Below the pieces are notes generated by a model that made no database searches, had not been told where the DNA came from, and was given only the letters and a program-made list of their open reading frames with translations. This document shows, one piece after another, positions 37,349-48,396 of a DNA stretch of 64,000 nucleotides. This stretch comes from JAPPLB01 sp965218555 (lineage in GTDB: Bacteria > Acidobacteriota > Terriglobia > Bryobacterales > UBA6623): contig OZ244625.1 of the NCBI GenBank assembly GCA_965218555.1, forward strand, positions 5,456,001 through 5,520,000. Reading direction: 5' to 3'. The translations under genes were made by a program, and so were the position numbers. Numbering within the stretch: the first letter of the stretch is position 1; every line of letters starts with the position of its first letter.

Positions 37349-39979
37349 TCACTCCCGCGTGATGAACTCGTCCAGGTTGAGAAGGACGCTGCTGACGCCC
37401 ACCCAGGCGGCGCCTTCGAGGGGACTGACGCCGGGTAGATCCAGCGGGAACATTTGCCGCGCAGATTCGAGGTCCTCTTCGAGGATACCCGTCTGCTTGC
37501 GGTAGTACTCGTTCATCGCCTCGAGTTCGGTGGGCTTCGGCGGGCGCGCCAAGGCCAAGTCGAAGGCGTACCGCAGTCTGTCGTCGACAGTGCCGCCGCC
37601 TTGGGTCAAGAGGCGAACGGCGAGGGCCTGCGCCGCTTCGACAAAGACGGGATCGTTCAGCAGATTGAGCGATTGCAGCGGTGTGTTCGAGCGTTCGCGG
37701 CTGCACTCGGTCACCGTGCGCTCGGACATATCGAAATTCATCAGTTGCGGATAGGGCACGGAGCGTTGGAACAGGATGTAGAGTCCCCGGCGGTAACGGT
37801 CCCGGCCTTCGCTCTCGTTCCACTTGAGCGAGCTGCCGTACGCCAACTCCGCGAGGCCTTCGGGCAAAGGCGGCCGCACGCTCTTGCCGCCGATTTCCGG
37901 GTAAAGAAGACCGCTCACCGCCAGAGCCGAATCGCGCACCAATTCGCCGGGAAGCCGCAAGCGCGACTGGCGGGCGAGCAAGCGGTTGCCGGCATCGATC
38001 GCATCGAGTGCGGGACGCGCCTTCGAAGACTGCCGGTAGGTTGCCGACATGACGATCCACTTGTGGAGATGCTTGAGACTCCAGCCGTGGTCCATGAAAT
38101 CTCGGGCGAGCCAATCGAGAAGCTCGGGATGCGAGGGCTCTTCGCCCTGCGTGCCGAAGTTTTCGGATGTTGCGACGAGGCCGGCACCGAAGTATTCCTG
38201 CCAGACGCGGTTGACGATGACCCGCGCAGTGAGAGGATTGTCACGCGAGACGATCCAACGCGCGAGGTCGAGACGCGTGAGCCCGGCCTCGGACGCTCGG
38301 TCCGTGTAGGCTGCCCGCAGGAAGGAGGGCAGGTCCGCCGCGACACCTCTGCCGATGTTCCGCCAATCGCCGCGAATGTGAATGTGCGTTTTGCGGTGAA
38401 GATCACTTTCGGCAACCGTCTGCGCCTCGCTGACGGCTGGAAAGTCGTCCTTGAGCGCCATGAGCTTCTTGCCCAGCGCCTCGAAGTCGAGCTGCTCGTG
38501 ACGCTCTTTGGTGATGACGCGGCGGTAATTCCTGACGAAGTGATCGGCGAGGTCGTCTACCTCTTTCCGTGTCCGATCGGATGGATCTTTGTCGATAATG
38601 CGGTCGGAGCCGTCGAGATATTTCTGGAGAGCGTCGTGCGCGTGATCCCAGTCCGTCCACTTGCCGGGATTGGCGCGGGCCAGCTTCATCTTCTCTTCCC
38701 AGGCCGCCTGAAGCTTGGCTACTCCCGCCTCCGCCAGCAGGGCCTCGCGCCGCTCGCGGTAGTTGGGAAGCGCGGCCAGGTATGGACCCATCTCACCCGC
38801 AAGCGGCGCATCGATATCGACCTCATCGAGGTTGTTGAAGAAGGCGAAGAAGTTGTAGTACTCCTTCTGCGTGAGCGGATCGTACTTGTGATCGTGGCAT
38901 TGGGCGCAACCGAGGGTGAGGCCGAGCCATACCGTGCCCACCGAGTTGGCGCGATCGACCGTCTCTTCGAAACGGAATTGTTCGATTTTTACGCCACCTT
39001 CGCGGTTCTTCAACGTGTTGCGGTGGAAACCGGTCGCCACCTTCTGCTCGACGGTCGCGTCAGGCAGCAGGTCGCCGGCAATCTGCTCGATCGTGAACTG
39101 ACGGAACGACATGTCTGCGTTGAGCGCATTGACGACCCAGTGTCGATAGCGCCAGGCATGCGGACGGACGTAATCTTTTTCATATCCGTCGCTGTCGGCG
39201 TAGCGCGCGAGATCGAGCCAGTGCATGGCCCATTTCTCGCCGTAGTGGGGCGACTCGAGCAGACGGTCGACGAGGCGCTCGTACGCTTCGGGGCTGTCGT
39301 CAGCGAGAAAGCGGGCCACGTCTTTCGGTTCGGGAGGGAGGCCCAGCAGATCGAGGCCGAGTCGGCGAACGAGCGTGCGCTTGCCGGCCTCCGGAGAGGG
39401 CTCGATTCCTTCTTTCGCAAGCCGCGCCAGGATGAAGCGGTCGATCGCGTTCTTCACCCGTCCTGGGCTCCGCACGTTCGGCGGCTGAGGTCGGGAGATC
39501 GGCTGAAACGCCCAATGCGTTGCTTGTGGCCGTGACGCCGGCTTGGCCTCGGCGGCCGGGGGCCCGTTCGCAGGCGCAGCGGGCCACTCGGCCCCCTGGT
39601 CGATCCAGGCGCGCAGGAGTCCGATTTGCTCAGCCGTCAACTTGTCTCCGGCGGGCGGCATGACGATGCCTTTTTCGAGACCCGAAACCATGTGGATCAA
39701 CTTGCTCTCCGCACTGTTGCCTGGCCGTATCGCGGGACCGGTGTAGCCCCCCGTGAGCAGGGCTTCGCGGCTATCGAGGCGCAAGCCGTTCGATTGGAGC
39801 TGGGCGCTGTGGCAGGCCTGACAACGGCTCTCGAGTAGAGGCCCGATATCTTTCGCGAAATCCGCCTTTACATCGGCAGCGGGGGGCAACGTCTGCTGCT
39901 GCGCCAAGCCGATCAGAGGAACAAGGAGAACCGCAACCGCCGCCAGGTGCGGAGTGCAAATGTTCTTGACGAACTTCAT
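37349..39979 (-). CDS. PSCyt1/DUF1549/DUF1553 protein (module 4)
   Basis: 876 aa from ATG 39979, chosen because AAGGAAAAGC precedes it and a signal peptide (residues 1-27) follows; the frame is open to 40003. Heme motif CQACH at about 53-57. DUF1549 from about 176 with CAQCH-DHKYDP near 358; DUF1553 about 580-860. It ends VLLNLDEFITRE, as do modules 5 and 6. Next to it upstream is the DUF1501 gene of module 5, so modules 4 and 5 are tandem copies. Confidence 0.93.
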   Translation of the reverse strand: MKFVKNICTPHLAAVAVLLVPLIGLAQQQTLPPAADVKADFAKDIGPLLESRCQACHSAQLQSNGLRLDSREALLTGGYTGPAIRPGNSAESKLIHMVSGLEKGIVMPPAGDKLTAEQIGLLRAWIDQGAEWPAAPANGPPAAEAKPASRPQATHWAFQPISRPQPPNVRSPGRVKNAIDRFILARLAKEGIEPSPEAGKRTLVRRLGLDLLGLPPEPKDVARFLADDSPEAYERLVDRLLESPHYGEKWAMHWLDLARYADSDGYEKDYVRPHAWRYRHWVVNALNADMSFRQFTIEQIAGDLLPDATVEQKVATGFHRNTLKNREGGVKIEQFRFEETVDRANSVGTVWLGLTLGCAQCHDHKYDPLTQKEYYNFFAFFNNLDEVDIDAPLAGEMGPYLAALPNYRERREALLAEAGVAKLQAAWEEKMKLARANPGKWTDWDHAHDALQKYLDGSDRIIDKDPSDRTRKEVDDLADHFVRNYRRVITKERHEQLDFEALGKKLMALKDDFPAVSEAQTVAESDLHRKTHIHIRGDWRNIGRGVAADLPSFLRAAYTDRASEAGLTRLDLARWIVSRDNPLTARVIVNRVWQEYFGAGLVATSENFGTQGEEPSHPELLDWLARDFMDHGWSLKHLHKWIVMSATYRQSSKARPALDAIDAGNRLLARQSRLRLPGELVRDSALAVSGLLYPEIGGKSVRPPLPEGLAELAYGSSLKWNESEGRDRYRRGLYILFQRSVPYPQLMNFDMSERTVTECSRERSNTPLQSLNLLNDPVFVEAAQALAVRLLTQGGGTVDDRLRYAFDLALARPPKPTELEAMNEYYRKQTGILEEDLESARQMFPLDLPGVSPLEGAAWVGVSSVLLNLDEFITRE

Positions 39980-39999
39980 TTGCTTTTCCTTACACAACG

Positions 40000-41436
40000 T
40001 CAAGCCAGTAGCTTGTCGACAACCTTTCCCCCCACGTCAGTCAAGCGAAATTCGCGTCCCATGTGCCGGTAGGTGAGCCGCTCGTGATCAAACCCGAGGC
40101 AGTGCAAGATCGTCGCCTGCAGATCGTGGACGTGGACTTGATCCTTGACTGTCTTGAGTCCGATGTCGTCCGTCTCACCGACGACGGTGCCCGGCTTCGT
40201 CCCGCCGCCGGCAAGCCAAAGACTGTAGCAATCGGGGTGGTGGTCGCGGCCCGCTTCTTCGTCGTCGCGGTCGAGTTGAATCATGGGAGTACGGCCGAAC
40301 TCGCTGCTCCAGATGACGAGCGTACTGTCGAGCAAACCACGCTGCTTGAGATCTTTGATGAGCGCAGCCGTCGGACCGTCGACGATACCGAAGTTCTCAC
40401 GATGGTTCTTGTCGATTTCCTTGTGCGCGTCCCAATTACCGTGTGTCAGCATGACGAATCGCACGCCGCGCTCCACCATGCGCCGTGCCAGCAGACAGTT
40501 CGTCGCATAGGTGTGCGTCGGCTCTTTATTGACACCATAGGAATCGAGGATGTACTCGGGTTCGTTCGAGAAGTCGAGCAACTCGGGAGCCGCCGTTTGC
40601 ATGCGGAATGCCAGCTCGTAGGAGTTGATGCGAGCTGCGATTTCGAGGTCTCCGGTGTCTTGATACCGCTTCTGGTTGAGCCGGCGGATCGCATCCAGCC
40701 GCGCCCGCTGCAACTCGCTGCTCACACCGTCGTGATTCGACAGGTAGAGAATGGGTTCGCCCGTCGTACGGAAGCGCGTTCCCTGATAAGAGGAGGGTAG
40801 AAACCCGTTGCCCCAGATGTTCGATCCGCCGTTGGGGCCATTGCCTGAACCCATCACGACGAAGCCCGGTAGATCCTGTGATTCACTGCCCAGTCCGTAG
40901 GTCGCCCAAGCCCCCATGGACGGCCGGCCGAACTGCGTATGGCCGGTGGTCAACATCAGCACGCCGGGATCGTGATTAAACGCCTCGGTGTTCATCGAGC
41001 GAATCATACAGATGTCGTCGGCGCAGGTGGCCAGATTGGGGACCAGCTCGGAGAACTCCATGCCGCTCTGGCCGTGCTTGCTGAACCGTGCGGTGCTGGC
41101 CATCATCTTGGCGTTCGGCTTGATGAAGGCGAGCTTGAGGTCCTTGGTCATCGATGGCGGCAGCGGCTTGCCGTGCCACTTCCGCAGGCCCGGTTTGGGG
41201 TCGAAGGTGTCGAGCTGGCTGACGCCACCCGACATGTAGAGCAAGATAACGCTCTTCGCCTTGGGCTCGTAATGCGGCGCCTTGGGGGCCATCGGATTGG
41301 TATTGGGCAGGTCGGTCGCGGCCGTACGCCCTTCGATGCCCAGCAAATGCGCCAGGGCAGCCGTACTCACACCGGCGGAAACGCTTCGCAGGAAGCGCCG
41401 ACGAGACTGAATGGAGGCGAAATCGTCGAAGGTCAC
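40000..41436 (-). CDS. DUF1501 protein, Tat-exported (module 5)
   Basis: 478 aa. Tat motif SRRRFL at residues 11-16, then the family blocks SVILLYMSGGVSQLDTFDPK, SSEFGRTPMIQLDRDDEEAGRDHHPD and GREFRLTDVGGKVV at the end. Slightly diverged at the second block (SSEFGRTP for GGEFGRTP). It lies 18 bp after the cytochrome-less module-5 partner. Same opening pattern as modules 4 and 6. Confidence 0.94.
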   Translation of the reverse strand: MTFDDFASIQSRRRFLRSVSAGVSTAALAHLLGIEGRTAATDLPNTNPMAPKAPHYEPKAKSVILLYMSGGVSQLDTFDPKPGLRKWHGKPLPPSMTKDLKLAFIKPNAKMMASTARFSKHGQSGMEFSELVPNLATCADDICMIRSMNTEAFNHDPGVLMLTTGHTQFGRPSMGAWATYGLGSESQDLPGFVVMGSGNGPNGGSNIWGNGFLPSSYQGTRFRTTGEPILYLSNHDGVSSELQRARLDAIRRLNQKRYQDTGDLEIAARINSYELAFRMQTAAPELLDFSNEPEYILDSYGVNKEPTHTYATNCLLARRMVERGVRFVMLTHGNWDAHKEIDKNHRENFGIVDGPTAALIKDLKQRGLLDSTLVIWSSEFGRTPMIQLDRDDEEAGRDHHPDCYSLWLAGGGTKPGTVVGETDDIGLKTVKDQVHVHDLQATILHCLGFDHERLTYRHMGREFRLTDVGGKVVDKLLA

Positions 41437-41454
41437 CTTGCGTTGCTCCGCACT

Positions 41455-43728
<2,274 letters not shown>

Positions 43729-43745
43729 GCGGTGCGGAACGGACA

Positions 43746-44681
43746 CTATGTCAGTTCCTCCTCCAAGTCGCGGATGAACTTCTCAGAGTCTACCGCGATG
43801 TTCTCCGGGCCGTGGTCGAAGTTGAATACCTCTAGCGACACCCAACCTTGATAGCGCTTGTCTTTGAGAGCTTGCAGGACCGGCTTGAAATCATAACTGC
43901 CGGTGCCGGGGTGGCGGCCGTCCATTTCATTGATGTGGACGTGCTTGATGTACTTGTAATGCTTCTTGATCACTTCGTCGTGGGGGAGCGTTTCGGCGAC
44001 AGCGTTGTGGGTGTCGAACATCGACTGCACAGCCGGGCTACCGACCTGCTCGACGATCGCGACAGCCTCATCGATGTTGTTCACCACATCACAAAGATGC
44101 GGCGCAAGCGGCTCCATGAGGATTTGGACGCCCTTCGCCTCGGCGTGGGGAGCGACCTCGGCCAAGCCCGCGGCGAGACGATCCATCGCTTCTTCGCGGG
44201 TTGCGCCATCGACCGTGTTGCGTTGCTTGCTCGACCCGAAGATCATCAGCCCGTTGTCGCCAAGATCGGCGCACAGGTCGATCAGTCCTCGGAAGTAGTC
44301 CCAGCTTTTAATACGTTTACCTTCGTCCGGTGTCGTGACGTGCAGCCACGCGGGCGCTTTCAAGATGTTGTGGATACCGACATAGGCCAATCCCTCCGAG
44401 GCCATGATGCCGCGCATCTCCTTGCGCTGTTCAGAGCTGAGCGAACAGGGATCGTCGGAGAACACATGCGGGCCGATCTCGATCGCCTCGTATCCCGTGC
44501 GGACCGCCCCTTTGCAGGCATCGGCGAACGACCAGCCATCAAAGGTCTCATTGCAAATGGCCAGCCGGAAGCGATACGGCTCGGCCGGTGCAGCGTTTTC
44601 TGGGGCTTCGTCTTGCGAACAGGCCCACCCGGCCGCCATCGCCGCGGCGCCGTACAGGATCTCTCTGCGCGTCGGCTTCAT
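43746..44681 (-). CDS. Sugar phosphate isomerase/epimerase-like TIM-barrel protein, Tat lipoprotein
   Basis: 311 aa. Tat motif TRREIL at residues 4-9 and a lipobox-like GWAC with Cys at about 21, so an exported, lipid-anchored protein. The fold is the AP-endonuclease-2/xylose isomerase-like TIM barrel: MEPLAPHLCD, FDTHNAVAE, HVHINEMDGRHPGTGSYDF carry the usual metal-site Glu, Asp and His residues. Such enzymes isomerise or epimerise keto-sugars with a metal ion. Cellular substrate unknown. It ends 1 base into the next gene's GTG option. It begins next to a tRNA-like 3' half. Confidence 0.9.
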   Translation of the reverse strand: MKPTRREILYGAAAMAAGWACSQDEAPENAAPAEPYRFRLAICNETFDGWSFADACKGAVRTGYEAIEIGPHVFSDDPCSLSSEQRKEMRGIMASEGLAYVGIHNILKAPAWLHVTTPDEGKRIKSWDYFRGLIDLCADLGDNGLMIFGSSKQRNTVDGATREEAMDRLAAGLAEVAPHAEAKGVQILMEPLAPHLCDVVNNIDEAVAIVEQVGSPAVQSMFDTHNAVAETLPHDEVIKKHYKYIKHVHINEMDGRHPGTGSYDFKPVLQALKDKRYQGWVSLEVFNFDHGPENIAVDSEKFIRDLEEELT

Positions 44682-44721
44682 AAGCAGGAGGTCCCCAGTT
44701 CGAGTCCAGTACCGCCCACCA
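44682..44721 (+). other. tRNA 3'-half-like fragment, possible attachment-site relic
   Basis: The last 24 bases, 44698-44721, read GTTCGAGTCCAGT then ACCGCCC then ACCA: T-loop, T-stem 3' strand, acceptor strand, discriminator and CCA. Before that, AAGCAGGAGGTC fits an anticodon-stem side and a five-base variable loop. The 5' half is not found. The fragment abuts the start of the TIM-barrel gene. Integrative elements commonly leave such 3' tRNA ends. Confidence 0.5.
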
Positions 44722-44870
44722 CCTAACTTGTTTGTTTTCAGAACCCGTCTGCCTTGCCTCTCGTTCCTGAAGACGGCACCGCACTGGACCTCCCGTCGTG
44801 GTCCCGATAGCTCATCCTCCAGACGCGTGAATCGCGCCGGCGGTACAGGCTGCCGGCGATATTTCTCGGT

Positions 44871-45065
44871 CTACCTGTCTTGTTCATCGATTCCTCCATT
44901 GACATGAAATTGCTGACGCCATTCAGCCAGCTCCGACAGTCGGAAGCGGATCGAGCGGCCCACCATGCGGTAATGGGGAATCTGCTTTCGCTCGCCGTTA
45001 AGCATACACCAGCGAGGGTCTGAAACCCAAGAAGCGGGCCGCTTCTTCACCGTCAAGGGCGCCTT
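44871..45065 (-). pseudogene. Excisionase/AlpA-like helix-turn-helix gene, broken by two frameshifts
   Basis: Pieces in two frames fit the short HTH (MerR/AlpA/DUF1580-like) family. KAPLTV is in one frame, EEAARFLGFRPSLVYA in the next, then LNGERKQIPHYRM-VGRSIRFRLSELAEW back in the first. Joined, they give the usual helix-turn-helix and wing of about 65 residues. The two breaks compensate each other, consistent with read errors or decay. Members help excise or regulate integrative elements, which fits the tRNA-like fragment 150 bp away. No integrase gene is nearby. Confidence 0.6.
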
Positions 45066-45879
45066 CTAGGCCCAAGCGTACATCACAATCTGCTCAACGA
45101 ACACGCTTTGTCGCAACGAGGACTCGGAGCGGACCTGTCGAAAGGTCCAACCGTGACCATAGCCGGCCAATCCAGACGGCGGCGAGCAGCTTTGAGGCGC
45201 CGAATCGATCCTCGACGCGCACTTGCGCCCGTCAAGGCTTCCACGCCGCCGACACGGTGCGCTGGAAGCAGCCCGGCCATTCGCCTTCCTGGCGGTGGCC
45301 CAGGGGTCACAGAGATCTGCTGGCGTTCGTCGTTGCAATCCGTTCCATACACAAGAGTCTCCCGAGGGGGAGAACCTCAACCCGAATCTATTGCAGCCGG
45401 TAGCTGAGAAGGTGTTGAGTAGTTGTGTGTGTCAAGTTCTGCAATAAGGGTTGAGATCCAGATGAGTCCTCGGTTTTCTTGAAGGTTGTTGAAGTTCCCA
45501 TAGCGCCGACACGGCCATGCTTGATCCAGGGCCTGGACCACCAGCTTCCCAGGCCACTAACAGGACTGGGAAAACAGTTCGAGCGGTTTCGTCAGGGCGG
45601 TTACTGGCTAGCCTGGGGGATCCAGAAGCTCTTCCGTGTACAGTATCCTGATTTTGGCATAGCTGACGGTCTGAAGATTCATGATGGTCGCGCCCTGACC
45701 ATCAGGCGCTCGAAGCCATTCGAAGCCAGGCGGTCAAGCGAGTCGAAGAAGACGGGGAAGCACCCTCGAATGTGATGCAGGTGCTGGCTTTGCCCGCACC
45801 GTCAACGTGTCCCTACAGGCTTGCTCTGGGCCCGGTGAACCATCCCGGAGATCATCAGCGGACGGAGGCAGTACTGGAA

Positions 45880-45908
45880 TTCGGTATGAAAATATCCTAC
45901 CATACTAG
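45880..45908 (+). promoter_or_regulatory. Possible ParDE promoter/operator
   Basis: An A+T-rich patch before parD has TTCGGT (45880-45885) and TACTAG (45903-45908) spaced 17 bases, plus a short inverted pair GTATG/CATAC. ParD proteins usually repress their own promoter, so an operator here is likely, but the motifs are weak. Confidence 0.25.
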
Positions 45909-45935
45909 AAAATCATCTCCCTTGGAGGTTTCACG

Positions 45936-46226
45936 ATGGCAGCTTCCCATAAACGAACATTCAGTCTGCCCGGTGAACAGGCAAGGTATATCGATAACCT
46001 CGTCGCCTCCGGCACCTATGCCACGAGCAGCGAAGTGATCCGCGCGGGCCTGCGCGCCTTGCAAGAACGCGACGCTGCCGTCGAGCGCTGGTTGCGCGAT
46101 GAAGTCGTGCCGATTGCAGCCGCAATGCAAGCCGATCCCGGACGCGTGATCTCCGCCGACAGGGTCTTTGGTGAAATCCAAGACCTTCACGCCGGGCGAG
46201 CGAAAAATTCCGGAAGCGATGCATAA
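45936..46226 (+). CDS. parD: ParD-family antitoxin
   Basis: 96 aa. The start follows GGAGGT by six bases. The N-terminal part (residues 5-40) has the ribbon-helix-helix pattern FSLPGEQARYIDNLVASGTY and SEVIRAGLRALQ, which binds DNA as a dimer. The C-terminal tail (about 55-96) would wrap the toxin. Antitoxin and toxin overlap by 8 bases (46219-46226), the standard coupled arrangement. The antitoxin neutralises ParE and represses the operon. Its place beside mobile-element relics fits a selfish or stabilising module. Confidence 0.92.
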   Translation: MAASHKRTFSLPGEQARYIDNLVASGTYATSSEVIRAGLRALQERDAAVERWLRDEVVPIAAAMQADPGRVISADRVFGEIQDLHAGRAKNSGSDA

Positions 46227-46518
46227 GGTCGCTTTCGCACCCGAAGCCCGCGACGATCTCAAGGAACTCTACCTGTTCATCGCCGAGCGGGCTGATGGCG
46301 ATCGTGCTATGGCTTATGTCGAACGCATCGAGACCTATTGCCGGGGGTTCGCGAACTTTCCGGAACGGGGCATGCGCCGGGACGATCTATTCCCTGGCCT
46401 GCGGGTCGTCGGTTTCGAGAGGAGGGTGACCATTGCTTTCCATGTCGGAGCGGATACGGTGACGTTCCTCAGAATTCTTTACGGCGGCCGTGATATCGAC
46501 ACTCTGATGATGCCGTAA
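46219..46518 (+). CDS. parE: ParE-family toxin (RelE/ParE superfamily)
   Basis: 99 aa from ATG 46219, inside the end of parD. A longer frame from 46168 has no support. The fold residues match RelE/ParE: FAPEARDDLKELYLFIAERA, AYVERIETYCRGFANFPERG and RILYGGRDIDTLM near the C terminus. ParE members poison DNA gyrase; that target is inferred from the family. A weak hairpin, CCTCG/CGAGG at 46523-46539, may terminate the operon. Convergent with the amidohydrolase gene, with repeat copy C between. Confidence 0.9.
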   Translation: MHKVAFAPEARDDLKELYLFIAERADGDRAMAYVERIETYCRGFANFPERGMRRDDLFPGLRVVGFERRVTIAFHVGADTVTFLRILYGGRDIDTLMMP

Positions 46519-46617
46519 ATCGCCTCGGCCCTATCGAGGTTTCGCTTCCTGCTGCAAATTGCCGTCGATGCTGTCAGCGATGAGGGCCGTCCACAAAGGC
46601 ATGGTTGCAGACAATGT

Positions 46618-46733
46618 TAACCTACATATCTCACTACCTGACGGCCGCCGCACGCGGAAAAGCCGTGTTTCGTGTCTCGTGTCTCGTGACCCGCACGCAC
46701 TTCGCCTCGCCACGAGGCGAGAGATGCAGGCTA
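46618..46733 (-). repeat. Dispersed TIR element, copy C (short form)
   Basis: 116 bp, inverted relative to copies A and B. On the minus strand it opens TAGCCTGCATCTCTCGCC and closes at an inverted TAACCTACAT. It shares the GGCGAGGCGAAGTGCGTGCG and CACGAGACACGA blocks with copy A but lacks the 40-base block shared by A and B. It lies between two convergent genes, as copy B does. Confidence 0.7.
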
Positions 46734-46796
46734 AAACCGCGTAACTGCAATGAGAAGAAGGAGCTGGCAGAAAACCGTGGAAGACACCAGCCTGAT

Positions 46797-47879
46797 TCAT
46801 AAGCGGAAGAGCTTCCTCGCGTTATCGGTGTAGATCTTTTTCTTGTGGTCGGCCGGAAGCTCCAACTCCTCGATGTTGGACACGATGAGGTTCGGATCGA
46901 CCCAGGGGTGGTCGCTGGCGTAGAGCAACCGGTCCGGCCCGACGAAATCGTAGCCGTACTTGATGCCTAACGGAATGGGGGAAACGGCGTCGAGATAGAT
47001 CTGCCGCAAGTATTCGCTGGGCGGTTTGTTGATGTTCTCAGCGCCGCGTTTGAGAACCTGCGTTTGGTGGTCGATGCGTCCGATCAAGTACGGCAGCGTG
47101 CCTCCGACATGCGGACACAGGAGCTTAAGCCGCGGCGTCTCGTCGAGAATACCGGCGAGGATGATCCGCGCCAGCGCGATGGTCGTGTCGAACATCAACC
47201 CGAGGCCCGCAATCATCGAGCGCCCTTTGACCGCTTCGTACGTCGTCGGGTAGGCGGGATGCAGGAGAATCGGAACACCGATCTCTTCAGCCCTTCTGAA
47301 CAAAGGCCGGAACTCATCTTCATCGGGAAACCGTCCGGCAAGGTTGGAGTAGAGCAGGATGCCGCGGAACCCCAGTTTGTTGACACAGCGGTCCAACTCC
47401 TCGAGCGATTCATCCATGTGATAGAGCGGCAGAGTCGCAAGACCGAAGAACCGACTTGGGTGCGCTTTGATGACGTCGCCGATAAAGTCGTGGGCCAGCC
47501 GGGCTACCTTGGGACCATCCGCTCCGAAGCGCTCCGGTCCGGGATCGTTGATGCTGAGCGCCGTTGTCCGGATTCCGGCCTTATCCATGTCGGCGAGCTT
47601 GGCGTCGACGTCCATGTGCTGCGGGCGAACGCGCCGGTGCCACTCTCCGGTGATCGTATAATAGGTGTCGCCTTTCTTGTAGGCGCGCGGGATGTCGTCG
47701 CGCGTCATCATGAAGTCAAGGACCGGCGGCGGATACATGTGACTCTGCACGTCGATCCGAAATGGCTTCTCGTTGTGCGGATCGGGCGCCGCCGGCGACC
47801 CACAAGCGGCGGCGGCCGAGCCTGCTGCCGCGAGGAATTGACGCCGGCTCGATACGTTGGATTTCCCGTTCATTTTCAA
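46797..47879 (-). CDS. ACMSD-like amidohydrolase-2 protein, Tat lipoprotein
   Basis: 360 aa. Tat motif SRRQFL at residues 11-16 and an AAAC lipobox (Cys about 26) suggest export and lipid anchoring. The TIM-barrel amidohydrolase of the aminocarboxymuconate-semialdehyde decarboxylase group is shown by DPGPERFG, LHPAYPTTYEAV, LLCPHVGGTLPYLIGR and LLYASDHPWVDP, which carry the usual His and Asp metal ligands. The first metal motif is DVQSH, so the first His of HxH is Gln. Members usually decarboxylate or hydrolyse aromatic or carboxylated substrates. An exported form is unusual and suggests an extracytoplasmic substrate. Confidence 0.87.
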   Translation of the reverse strand: MKMNGKSNVSSRRQFLAAAGSAAAACGSPAAPDPHNEKPFRIDVQSHMYPPPVLDFMMTRDDIPRAYKKGDTYYTITGEWHRRVRPQHMDVDAKLADMDKAGIRTTALSINDPGPERFGADGPKVARLAHDFIGDVIKAHPSRFFGLATLPLYHMDESLEELDRCVNKLGFRGILLYSNLAGRFPDEDEFRPLFRRAEEIGVPILLHPAYPTTYEAVKGRSMIAGLGLMFDTTIALARIILAGILDETPRLKLLCPHVGGTLPYLIGRIDHQTQVLKRGAENINKPPSEYLRQIYLDAVSPIPLGIKYGYDFVGPDRLLYASDHPWVDPNLIVSNIEELELPADHKKKIYTDNARKLFRL

Positions 47880-48013
47880 CCTCCGTGCAACCGCACGATC
47901 AGCCCATTATCCTTCCAAGTCCCACCTCTCATCCAGGTTAACTCCCGCTTCGGGTCGAAGGATGTACTTCCTATGAAACATGAACGAAAGCGCCAGGGTG
48001 TACCAGAGGGGTC

Positions 48014-48370
48014 CTAGTCATTTCGTTTGTCCGGACGGCGATCTGCCCGAACTGAAAGAGACTCTTGAGTTCGGAAACGGCTCAGGGATAAGTAGGACAA
48101 CACACCCGCAGAACATATGCTCACCAATGCAAACGCAACGACCAGAGCACGTGACACATTGTGTCTTTGCATGAGCGTGGCCATAGCCAGCACTGCCAGA
48201 GCAGCTACAATTGTCACCACGACCTGAAGAGCAGCACTCGCCGGTGTTACTTCAAGCTCCGTTCCGCACTCAGGGCAAACGATCCGGCCACGCTCCCGTT
48301 GCACGAGCGTGAAGCCGGACCAGACGGTCCTCAGACTCAAGGGCCTTTCGCATTTTGGGCAACGGCGCAC
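48014..48370 (-). CDS. Small zinc-ribbon membrane protein
   Basis: 118 aa from a GTG start at 48370. CPKC (residues 4-8) and CPEC (about 32-35) form a likely zinc ribbon; two hydrophobic segments follow (about 47-65 and 75-93). The C-terminal tail is basic. No known family; such zinc-ribbon plus two-helix proteins are common as uncharacterised membrane proteins. No linked operon partner within 130 bp. Confidence 0.6.
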   Translation of the reverse strand: MRRCPKCERPLSLRTVWSGFTLVQRERGRIVCPECGTELEVTPASAALQVVVTIVAALAVLAMATLMQRHNVSRALVVAFALVSICSAGVLSYLSLSRFRTQESLSVRADRRPDKRND

Positions 48371-48396
48371 GGCTTAATGCGACCTCCGTCTTGGTA

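Larger units (their letters stand above)
44722..45935. other. Relic region with one broken gene, no intact gene
   Basis: Between the tRNA-like fragment and the ParD gene. Apart from the broken excisionase-like gene, only short unrecognised frames occur; one at 45479-45775 (+), about 98 aa, has a mixed composition and no family blocks I can place. Codon and base use are less GC-rich near 45870-45935, before the toxin-antitoxin genes. The region looks like decayed mobile DNA. Confidence 0.4.

Noticed and set aside
35803..37362. A 519-aa plus-strand open frame opposite module 4's DUF1501 gene
   Set aside because: Shadow of the real minus-strand gene in GC-rich DNA; no recognisable motif or ribosome site.
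37454..39535. A 693-aa open frame on the plus strand, antisense to module 4's cytochrome gene
   Set aside because: It mirrors the codon structure of the opposite gene, has no family blocks, and the minus-strand frame has a signal peptide, a heme motif and full DUF1549/DUF1553.
44646..44721. A complete tRNA gene
   Set aside because: The 3' half fits, but the 5' acceptor strand and D-arm are missing, so only a fragment is annotated; the anticodon-loop likeness overlaps the TIM-barrel start codon.
45066..45380. A 104-aa minus-strand frame next to the broken HTH gene
   Set aside because: Arg/Ser/Cys-rich composition, no motif; likely a chance frame.
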